Virus record (IMG/VR): IMGVR_UViG_3300042308_001511
Location: 62,001-126,000 of that record
Length of the DNA: 64,000 nt
Strand: one strand, 5' to 3'
DNA from: a virus
The number at the start of each line of letters is the position of its first letter. Position 1 is the first letter of the stretch. The notes under the pieces were generated by a model. That model saw nothing but the letters and a program-made list of their open reading frames with translations, was not told the origin of the DNA and searched no databases. A program made the translations under genes and the position numbers. Below, piece by piece: positions 57,218 to 64,000 of this stretch.

Positions 57218-57762
57218 TGAAACAGAGAGCCTACAACACTAGGTTCACTGAAGGATTGAACCATGCTTACTTCATAAATGGTCTTATAACCTCCTATACT
57301 GATAAAGTACAGGATGAAAGTATGCGTGAACAAATTAGTAGAGATCTCGAACATCTGATTGACGAAAGAAGAGAGTTGTTCAAAGAAGGTCCTTTATCCG
57401 GTTATATGCACGAAATTGACGAGGATTCCACTGAGGAGTTCCTCGTCAGATGTGTATATGAAGCTTGGGAAAGTATGGTACTAAATCCACCCGGTTTATT
57501 CCGTATAAACCCAGGTGATACTAGAAGAGAGATGTTATCACTTATGTGGGACGTTGATCACTTTTTAGACACTATTTCTGTGTGGGCAGCAGATGTAGAT
57601 GGTCTGTTAGACCGTTTCGAACACTTAGACAAAACATCTGATACGATGCGTTTAATAACGCAGAATTATGTTAATATGATGATTAAAAAGTGTCAGGGAC
57701 ACACTAAACAAGAGCAGGAAATTATACTAAGAGACTTAAGGATAGAAAAGACACTGAAATGA
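57217..57762 (+). CDS. hypothetical protein
   Basis: 181 residues, acidic and helical, ending L-R-D-L-R-I-E-K-T-L-K, a member of the shared C-terminal pattern. Overlaps both neighbours. No domain recognised. Confidence 0.6.
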   Translation: MKQRAYNTRFTEGLNHAYFINGLITSYTDKVQDESMREQISRDLEHLIDERRELFKEGPLSGYMHEIDEDSTEEFLVRCVYEAWESMVLNPPGLFRINPGDTRREMLSLMWDVDHFLDTISVWAADVDGLLDRFEHLDKTSDTMRLITQNYVNMMIKKCQGHTKQEQEIILRDLRIEKTLK

Positions 57763-58088
57763 AACTTAGATGGCATTTAGAGATATCACCACACGTAGAT
57801 ACACTAAAATACAGAAAGACCGTTGAGGATTTAGTTGGTCCTATTATGGACTGGTTATGTGAAAGAGTGGTCGAAAATGACCTCACTACATTCGAAAAAG
57901 TAGAGGATCTTTTTAAACAAATAATGGATGAGCTTCCAATAATGCGATTGTTGCGTAGATCCGATTACAACGAACACTACGTCGGACCGGACTTCTTTAT
58001 ACAATACAACAAAAACACCGATATTATCTTTGAAGATAATGTGGCTTGTATACGAAGAGAACTTATAATAGACAACCTACTGAAATGA
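57759..58088 (+). CDS. hypothetical protein with RELIIDNLLK C-terminus
   Basis: 109 residues, helical, with the shared R-E-x-x-I-D-x-L-L ending. Overlaps the upstream gene by four bases. Confidence 0.6.
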   Translation: MKLRWHLEISPHVDTLKYRKTVEDLVGPIMDWLCERVVENDLTTFEKVEDLFKQIMDELPIMRLLRRSDYNEHYVGPDFFIQYNKNTDIIFEDNVACIRRELIIDNLLK

Positions 58089-58384
58089 GAAAGATGAAAA
58101 GATACGATGACTTCAAAAGTCCAGAGAACGAAACTCCATACTTAACAAAGGAGGAGTTAGCTAATGTAAAGTGGACAAAATACGTTATTGTGGTTCCTAC
58201 CGAGGAAGACCGTGAAGAGTTGATGGATGCGTTTGAACACATACACCACTCTGACATAGATACAGACAACGTCGCAGTGAATCAATTAGCACACGAATAT
58301 CTTAACGAAGATAGACAACCAGGAACATACAACAACATAGTTGTGGATTCTGATGCATATGAAAAACTAAGAGTGAAGAGATGA
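58085..58384 (+). CDS. hypothetical protein, leader-like start
   Basis: 99 residues from M-R-K-M-K-R-Y-D-D-F-K-S-P-E-N-E-T; ATGA overlap with the previous gene decides the start. The N-terminus loosely matches the leader (E-N-E as possible site). Acidic body, no known domain. Confidence 0.58.
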   Translation: MRKMKRYDDFKSPENETPYLTKEELANVKWTKYVIVVPTEEDREELMDAFEHIHHSDIDTDNVAVNQLAHEYLNEDRQPGTYNNIVVDSDAYEKLRVKR

Positions 58385-58638
58385 TACACACGTCAATCCC
58401 CAACTTGAAGCCGTCTAATACATTCGTGTTTTCTGTCGGCAACATACCTGCCAAAAGGAAGAAGTGGTGGCAGTTCTGGAGGAAGAAAGGAGACTCAGCA
58501 GAGGAGCAGATGGAGAAGCTTGTAAAATCGTACTCGGCCTTCAACTTTAACCGATATCTCCGTAAGGCGAAGGCGTGCGAGCTCTGGGGCATACACAGAC
58601 CTGACTGGGAGAAAGAACTCTGGTTTCCAAATAAATAG
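58381..58638 (+). CDS. hypothetical Trp/Lys-rich protein
   Basis: 85 residues, overlapping the previous gene by four bases. Contains [12 protein letters not shown], a tryptophan/lysine cluster that could touch membrane or nucleic acid. It is visibly GC-richer than its neighbours, suggesting a different origin. Confidence 0.58.
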   Translation: MIHTSIPNLKPSNTFVFSVGNIPAKRKKWWQFWRKKGDSAEEQMEKLVKSYSAFNFNRYLRKAKACELWGIHRPDWEKELWFPNK

Positions 58639-58658
58639 AAAAAAATTCACATAAAGAA

Positions 58659-59705
58659 ATGAGTAAGGACTATTACAGCACACTCGGCGTAAATAAAGGC
58701 GCCACAGAAGAAGAAATAAAGAAAGCTTACAGAAAACTTTCTAAGAAATATCACCCGGATATAAATAAAGATGCCGGTGCAGAAGATAAATTTAAAGAGG
58801 TCTCCGAAGCGTATGAGACACTCTCAGATTCTGGTAAGAGGTCAAACTATGACCGTTTCGGAACCGCAGATCCACGAGGTGGTGGTAACCCGTTTGGTGG
58901 TGGCCATGGATTCAATATGGATGATATCTTCTCTCAGTTCGGGGATATGTTTGGTGGAGGTTCTTTCGGTGGTAGACAGATGAGGAAGAAAGGCTCTGAT
59001 TTAAGAATAAAGGTTGTTCTGAACATAGATGAAATTCTGAACGGATGTACTAAAACATTGAAATATAAAAAGAAAACATCGTGTAGTTCTTGTAATGGAC
59101 AAGGTGGTCATGATGTTAGAACATGTCTAACGTGTAATGGTGCAGGTCAAAGAATTGTTCTACAAAATACTCCATTTGGACAAATTAGGACACAATCAAC
59201 CTGTCCGGATTGTAGTGGTTCTGGTCAACAAATAAGTAGAAAGTGTGGATATTGTCATGGTGAGGGTACAACACTGATTGATAGTACTGTAAATGTGGAT
59301 ATACCTGCAGGTGTGGCAGAAGGTGCACAAATGGGACTACAGGGTTATGGTAACGAGATTAGTGGTGGAATTTCGGGTGACCTTTATATAACTATTGAGG
59401 AAAAACCGGATTCTAGCTATCGTAGAGAAGGAAACAATATAATTGTTGATAAAGAAATTTCAATTGTTGATGCGATATGTGGAGCTAGTGTTAATGTAAG
59501 TACACCTCGTGGAGATTTGAATATAAATATATCTGCAGGTACCGATCATGGACACCTAATAAGGATGAGTGGGAAGGGAATTCCTGATATGAACAGAGGT
59601 TTAGGTGACCTTTACGTTAAGATATTGGTGAAAATACCTAAGAACGTATCTCTCGATGAGAGACATGCGATTGAGAAACTCAGAGAGATGAATTGTTTCA
59701 AATAA
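58659..59705 (+). CDS. dnaJ: DnaJ co-chaperone
   Basis: 348 residues, slightly short. The J domain (1-70) has H-P-D at 32-34 in [11 protein letters not shown]-rich linker (about 75-105) follows, then the zinc domain with four C-x-x-C-x-G-x-G-type motifs ([32 protein letters not shown]), and C-terminal substrate domains with R-M-x-G-K-G-I-P. A complete type I DnaJ. It should deliver substrates to host DnaK. Ends at a terminator. Confidence 0.94.
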   Translation: MSKDYYSTLGVNKGATEEEIKKAYRKLSKKYHPDINKDAGAEDKFKEVSEAYETLSDSGKRSNYDRFGTADPRGGGNPFGGGHGFNMDDIFSQFGDMFGGGSFGGRQMRKKGSDLRIKVVLNIDEILNGCTKTLKYKKKTSCSSCNGQGGHDVRTCLTCNGAGQRIVLQNTPFGQIRTQSTCPDCSGSGQQISRKCGYCHGEGTTLIDSTVNVDIPAGVAEGAQMGLQGYGNEISGGISGDLYITIEEKPDSSYRREGNNIIVDKEISIVDAICGASVNVSTPRGDLNINISAGTDHGHLIRMSGKGIPDMNRGLGDLYVKILVKIPKNVSLDERHAIEKLREMNCFK

Positions 59706-59735
59706 AAAATGCCGTGTAATACACGGCATTTTTTA
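59705..59735. terminator. hairpin terminator after dnaJ
   Basis: AAAAATGCCGTGT, AAT loop, ACACGGCATTTTTT. Confidence 0.85.
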
Positions 59736-59737
59736 TA

Positions 59738-59908
59738 TCAATATTGTAATTTATGTTTTTCTTTTCTGGTATAAGTCTTTGTAGATTTATGCACACGGTG
59801 ATGACATTGGCGAAGTCCTGATGCGATTTCCAAATCTCTGGATACAGAACGTTCTATTCTAAGAACTTCTTCTTGTGCTATACTCATTATGTGTCTTTCC
59901 TTTCTCAT
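59738..59908 (-). CDS. small basic protein
   Basis: 56 residues from M-R-K-E-R-H-I-M-S-I-A-Q-E-E. A longer reading from 59959 overlaps the fibre gene and its hydrophobic start is an artefact of the AT-rich spacer. Ends R-V-H-K-S-T-K-T-Y-T-R-K, basic, suggesting nucleic-acid binding. Start four bases after TATATTAG on the minus strand. Confidence 0.6.
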   Translation of the reverse strand: MRKERHIMSIAQEEVLRIERSVSRDLEIASGLRQCHHRVHKSTKTYTRKEKHKLQY

Positions 59909-59912
59909 ACTG

Positions 59913-59920
59913 CTAATATA
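59913..59920 (-). promoter_or_regulatory. TATATTAG element, four bases from ATG
   Basis: Minus strand TATATTAG-CAGT-ATG, identical in all 15 bases to the start at 5885. Confidence 0.55.
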
Positions 59921-59933
59921 AGTAAAAAAAAAA

Positions 59934-62900
59934 TTAACGACCATACTTAATCCTATCAAACTCGAAGTTTTCTTTTACTTCATTCGTAGTTAGTGCTGTG
60001 TTATAGAACCTACAAATTGATATAAAACCACCAAAAACACGTTTATAAACACTTGATTGTCCTATCAGTATTTTAGATCCTATGGGTACAGCTAAGGATG
60101 TTGCAGTACCATCAATCGTCAAATTTGTGTATAATGTACCATTTATGTAAAAATTAAAAGAGTTTATACTATTGATTACAACACAGATATGATACCACTG
60201 ACCCTTCTGTATAATATAATTGGTTGTGTTAATAGATTTACGATTACCAGAGCTACTACCAACATTATCTCCCAAATTCACAACTACTTTATACGTGTCT
60301 GTGTCGTTTGGGTTTCTAATAATAACCATATCTATTCCTGAATAATTAGAATTCAATGTAGTTGATACACCCACTGCAAGAATACCTCTTGATGTATTTA
60401 CACTCGCGGTTCCAAATGATGGATTGAACCAAGATTCTATTGTATATGGATATGAATTAGAAACATTTGTAGTTGTAGATGTACCAAAATCTATGTAAGA
60501 GTCTGCATTAAAGTTTGTAGTCGACATAGTACCATTGAAAAGAATTGCATTACTACTGAACGTAACACCTGATAATAAAGTTCCGGATGTATTGTTTATT
60601 AGGTTATATCCAACAGTACCAGTACCTTTATAAGACAATTTATTATTTGTGTTAAAGTGGAAGATTAAGTTTCGAGTTGTTACACCACTATATGTAGACC
60701 ATATGTTGGATCCTGGCGTATTCTCCCAACTCAAATCTGGATCATCCCAAGGGTTTGGTTTGTTCCACGTTTGAATGTTAGATAATTGTGCAACCTGTCT
60801 GAAAGCTCTTACTTTGTAACTTGTCGACATTGAAGTCCTTATTTGTGTTCCAGTACTACCAGATGAATCTATATTGAATGCGTATGCATAATAACTGAAA
60901 TCACCATTAGTATTAGTAGAAGACCAATATGTACCAGAAAATGCTTTACCTAATACGTAACCAGTCGATGATAGTGAGTTGTATGCCTGTGAGAGTTCAA
61001 ATAATGCGGGTAAGTACCAGTCTGTGAATCCACCACCTGTATAGTCATCACATAATTTGGCAGCAGATGTTGTATGATTGGGTCTTGAAATTATGTTTTG
61101 ACTATTAGTTGCACCGTTATAATCGTTAGTTAAACCTGTTGGCATATCGTTACTAATTGATATACTAACCGGATAGAATCCAAATAAACCAGAGCTAACA
61201 ATTGATGTGTTAACACGGTTGAAAAATCCACCGACCATTACAGATCCATTTGTATGTGTTGCAAGCACTCTACAATATGCAAAGGCTGACGGATTCCAAG
61301 AAATTGTAGGCATCGATGTATCTCTTGTACCTGTAGACTGAAGAACTGCTAAACCGGTAGCAGATGAACCATTACATAAAGTAAAAACACCTGCTATAAT
61401 TATTCTTCCACTATAAACTAAAACAGAATTAACAGTATCATTCGTCGATGCTGAAAATGTGGTATCATTCGCACCCGTTGTTGTTAGACGGGCAATGTAA
61501 CTTGCTGGCGAACTGAACCTACCACCAATTATTATCTTACCATCGGTCTGTATTGATATTGATCGAACTGCGCAAGATGGGTCACTACCAAAAGAAACAC
61601 TTCCTGTGAATGTGCCGTCTAATGTACCATTACTATTAAGACGTAAAATTCTATTCTTACTCGTACCATTGAAAGATATGAATTCACCACCTAAAATTAT
61701 TTTATTATCAGATTGAACTGCAATTGTATTTACCACAGTAGGACTTGCTCCAGTACCTAGGTTATTTGTAAATGTAGAATTTCTTGTTCCATCAAAGTTT
61801 AACTTGATTATACCAGGTGCTAAAGACGAAGCACTATTATATGTATATTGACTTAATGAGCCACCGACCAGTATGCCATCAGATATTATTTGTATATCAA
61901 ATACACTACCACTAGGTACCCCGAAGTTAGCACCAGAACTATTTCCAGCCCAAAAACTAGTATCAATTGATCCATCCGCGTTCAACCTTATTATTTTGTT
62001 AGCTGGTATGGCAGTGCCTCCTGGTGTTGCATAATAATTAGAAAATGCACCACCGACCAATATCTTACCGTCATCCTGTAACTCTATACTATATGCCACA
62101 TCATCGAATCCACATGTAAAAGTAGTATCTAAACTACCATCACTATTTAACCTTGCAAACCTACTTCTACTTACATCTTTATAAGTGGTAAAATTACCAC
62201 TTATAAGTACTTTACCGTCAGTTTGTGCTTTAATAGTTTCTACACTAATAGATGAAACATTCCAATTTGAAGAAGAAGTGTCGAAAATTGTATTAATTGA
62301 ACCAGCAGTGTTTGATGTGTCACTCGAAAGGTTACTCCATACTGATCCGGCACTTATATCCACCGTCGACATTATTAGGTACCTATTTACGTTTGATGGG
62401 TATTTCCATTTCGAAACTATAATCCCACCACCAAAGATGTCACCCACATTCAAATCATTGTCAGATTTATTGAAAAGATATCTTTTATCAACCCAGGATG
62501 TGTTTCCACTTGAATCCGTCCTCAAAATTTTATCATTTCGTTTACCCGTTATATTGAGTGAAAGATTTTGTGATACTGATAGTGATAAAGGGTCAATAGT
62601 GTGTGTATTGGTGATACCTATATCAAACTTTCTCTTTTGTGAGTTGTAATTCTTCAATATCTCATCCGCAGTAAGCGAACGGTTATAAATTCTAAATACT
62701 GCCAAATCCATTGGATTTAGGTAATTTGTATTAAGACGATGTGTACCTATCCTACCATTACCCGAATTGAAGATTCTTTTTGTTGGATCTTCTGTACCTA
62801 ATTGTTGACTTAGAGTTTGTTCTTGTCCATCAATATATATTTTGTTGTTTGTATAAGAAACGTCAGTTCTCATCTCAAAAACATAATGTGCCCACCTGTC

Positions 62901-64000
62901 GAATAAACCGAGTGTTGTGACCTGTGTCGCAGAAATTCCGTAACTATCAGTATTGTTAGTATTGTAACCCAATGTTCCACTTAGTAGATATACAGTATAT
63001 CCATTCCAACCAAAGATCATTTTACCCGTTGATCCTGGTTTAAGTCTGGCCCATATCTCAACGGTTAGTGTGTTTGTTGTACCGATAGGTGCAGAAAAAT
63101 CAATGTACTGGTTTCCAAAAAAAGAAAGATAACCATCATTTTCGGTTGAGTATGTAAGACCTACTGCGTTAGTAGACTGAAACTGAAATGCATATGATGA
63201 TGTTGCTCCAGCATTCACGACATCTCCAACTTTATTACTTCTAATTAAGTCGTTATAAGATTTCTTATTTGACATATCTATTGAGAAGACTAGACCATTA
63301 CCAACCAATTTACTCTCCATCCTAACATATCTAACACGTGCTGTAGTAGTCTTCACTGTATTCTCAAAGAATCCAGTTGTTAAGTTTAGTAACCAAGCGT
63401 TTGATGCTGATATCTCAGTAGATGTCCAATACTTTGCATTGGCTCCGGTCTGTCTTGATCCAACTTTGAAGTTGTCTTCACCAAGAACACGATTTATAAT
63501 ACCTGCGGATTGATAGATTGATTTCATCTCGTTTAAAGATGGTAGATACCAATCTCCATATCCGTTTAAAAGTGTTTCACTATACCCACCATCCGCAGCT
63601 TTTGTGGACCACCTTCCTGATGTACGTGCAATTACGAAAGTTAAAAAACCAAGGTTGTTCACATTCGAATTCACATTGGTGGTTATTAGATTCGTATTAG
63701 ACTTTCCGTTATACAAACTAGTTGCTCCTGCTAAAGACGTATCATTAAAACTCCATTTAGGATTATTATCAAACGCATCATCTGGTACAGTTCCGTCAGC
63801 ACTATATGGTATCTGTACGTCTGTTAGACTGGCAATCAAAACTTTTTCGTCTTGTCCCTCATACCATATATCAACAACTATTCCACCACCATAAAGTTCG
63901 CCAATATATCTACCCGTTTTGAAAAGTGTTTTCGGGTCGGTCCATCTAACTAAACCATTTGATCCGGAAGTAAGTATTCTTCCCGCGGCCTCATTGCCGT
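59934..64000 (-). CDS. giant tail fibre/adhesin with LamG domains and 7-repeat propeller (partial)
   Basis: Open to the right edge, so the N-terminus is outside the window; at least 1354 residues are encoded. No in-frame ATG lies near 63839 (only a TTG), and the frame continues upstream with coding-like sequence (G-R-I-L-T-S-G-S-N-G-L-V-R-W). Order: a repeated module with G-E-L-Y-G-G-G-I-V-V, then T-D-W-Y-L-P (Fib_succ/DUF1566-like) and a first LamG-like jelly roll; a second copy (G-D-I-F-G-G-G-I-I-V) interrupted by seven Delta-60-type propeller repeats (D-G-K-I-L-V-G-G-x-F...R-L-N-x-D-G-S-x-D-T-x-F), then W-Y-L-P-A-L and a second LamG. A receptor-binding tail fibre is likely. Confidence 0.85.
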   Translation of the reverse strand, partial: GNEAAGRILTSGSNGLVRWTDPKTLFKTGRYIGELYGGGIVVDIWYEGQDEKVLIASLTDVQIPYSADGTVPDDAFDNNPKWSFNDTSLAGATSLYNGKSNTNLITTNVNSNVNNLGFLTFVIARTSGRWSTKAADGGYSETLLNGYGDWYLPSLNEMKSIYQSAGIINRVLGEDNFKVGSRQTGANAKYWTSTEISASNAWLLNLTTGFFENTVKTTTARVRYVRMESKLVGNGLVFSIDMSNKKSYNDLIRSNKVGDVVNAGATSSYAFQFQSTNAVGLTYSTENDGYLSFFGNQYIDFSAPIGTTNTLTVEIWARLKPGSTGKMIFGWNGYTVYLLSGTLGYNTNNTDSYGISATQVTTLGLFDRWAHYVFEMRTDVSYTNNKIYIDGQEQTLSQQLGTEDPTKRIFNSGNGRIGTHRLNTNYLNPMDLAVFRIYNRSLTADEILKNYNSQKRKFDIGITNTHTIDPLSLSVSQNLSLNITGKRNDKILRTDSSGNTSWVDKRYLFNKSDNDLNVGDIFGGGIIVSKWKYPSNVNRYLIMSTVDISAGSVWSNLSSDTSNTAGSINTIFDTSSSNWNVSSISVETIKAQTDGKVLISGNFTTYKDVSRSRFARLNSDGSLDTTFTCGFDDVAYSIELQDDGKILVGGAFSNYYATPGGTAIPANKIIRLNADGSIDTSFWAGNSSGANFGVPSGSVFDIQIISDGILVGGSLSQYTYNSASSLAPGIIKLNFDGTRNSTFTNNLGTGASPTVVNTIAVQSDNKIILGGEFISFNGTSKNRILRLNSNGTLDGTFTGSVSFGSDPSCAVRSISIQTDGKIIIGGRFSSPASYIARLTTTGANDTTFSASTNDTVNSVLVYSGRIIIAGVFTLCNGSSATGLAVLQSTGTRDTSMPTISWNPSAFAYCRVLATHTNGSVMVGGFFNRVNTSIVSSGLFGFYPVSISISNDMPTGLTNDYNGATNSQNIISRPNHTTSAAKLCDDYTGGGFTDWYLPALFELSQAYNSLSSTGYVLGKAFSGTYWSSTNTNGDFSYYAYAFNIDSSGSTGTQIRTSMSTSYKVRAFRQVAQLSNIQTWNKPNPWDDPDLSWENTPGSNIWSTYSGVTTRNLIFHFNTNNKLSYKGTGTVGYNLINNTSGTLLSGVTFSSNAILFNGTMSTTNFNADSYIDFGTSTTTNVSNSYPYTIESWFNPSFGTASVNTSRGILAVGVSTTLNSNYSGIDMVIIRNPNDTDTYKVVVNLGDNVGSSSGNRKSINTTNYIIQKGQWYHICVVINSINSFNFYINGTLYTNLTIDGTATSLAVPIGSKILIGQSSVYKRVFGGFISICRFYNTALTTNEVKENFEFDRIKYGR
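61180..62290 (-). repeat. seven Delta-60-like repeats encoding a beta-propeller
   Basis: About seven imperfect protein repeats of 45-65 residues with the core D-G-K-[IV]-[IL]-[IV]-G-G-x-F followed by R-L-N-x-[DN]-G-[ST]-x-D-x-[ST]-F. They sit inside the second DUF1566-like unit of the fibre gene. Later repeats are more degenerate. Confidence 0.75.

Noticed and set aside
63837-63839. TTG as start of the giant fibre gene
   Set aside because: The frame stays open to the right edge with coding-like sequence matching the internal repeat module, so the real start is outside the window.

Overview
The window looks like a piece of a large T4-like myovirus genome infecting a member of the Bacteroidota. 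The T4-like core is visible: the N-terminus of a B-family DNA polymerase (gp43-like) runs off the left edge, and there are a UvsX recombinase, a gp32-like single-strand binding protein, an RnlA-type RNA ligase, a tail-tube-like protein, an amidase endolysin and large fibre proteins. The Bacteroidota link rests on promoters of the TAnnTTTG type, an almost complete lack of Shine-Dalgarno sequences, and an AT-rich composition. Genes lie on both strands in short, tightly overlapping operons separated by strong hairpin terminators. The standard genetic code is used.

Layout. 1-4.4 kb (minus): polymerase, small unknowns, a NEIL1-like DNA glycosylase, a minimal ATP-grasp-free nucleotidyltransferase/ligase and an N6-adenine methylase. 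4.4-9.3 kb (plus): a permuted SLOG protein, a glycosyltransferase and an RNA-repair group (DRB0094-type RNA ligase, P-loop kinase, HAD-like protein). 9.3-15.7 kb (minus): UvsX and a five-gene, GC-richer operon of unknown proteins. 15.7-21.4 kb (plus, mostly): phosphoesterase, membrane proteins, an odd tRNA-like gene and a C5-cytosine methylase. 21.4-28.2 kb: exonuclease, PspC mini-protein, virion proteins, thymidylate synthase and a LamG adhesin. 28.3-36.1 kb (plus): flavodoxin-like reductase, MgtC, CYTH, PTH2-like, a Clp unfoldase and three glycosyltransferases. 36.1-42.6 kb (minus): endolysin, tail proteins and gp32. 42.6-48.3 kb (plus): a glycan cluster including two fusion enzymes. 48.3-56.1 kb: YqeY, RnlA, cytidylyltransferase, FkbM methyltransferase and a large capsid-tagged protein. 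56.2-59.7 kb (plus): GrpE, small unknowns and DnaJ. 59.7-64 kb (minus): a >1350-residue fibre with a seven-repeat propeller that continues past the right edge.

The most interesting pattern is a short N-terminal leader shared by about a dozen otherwise unrelated proteins. It resembles the T4 capsid-targeting sequence and usually ends in a [F/L]-x-E site of the kind cut by the T4 prohead protease. Several of these genes, like the structural genes, sit behind a TTTATATATA box, whereas the RNA/DNA-repair genes sit behind TATATT(A/T)G elements placed four bases before the ATG. This suggests two promoter classes, and a set of cargo proteins packaged in the head and delivered with the DNA.
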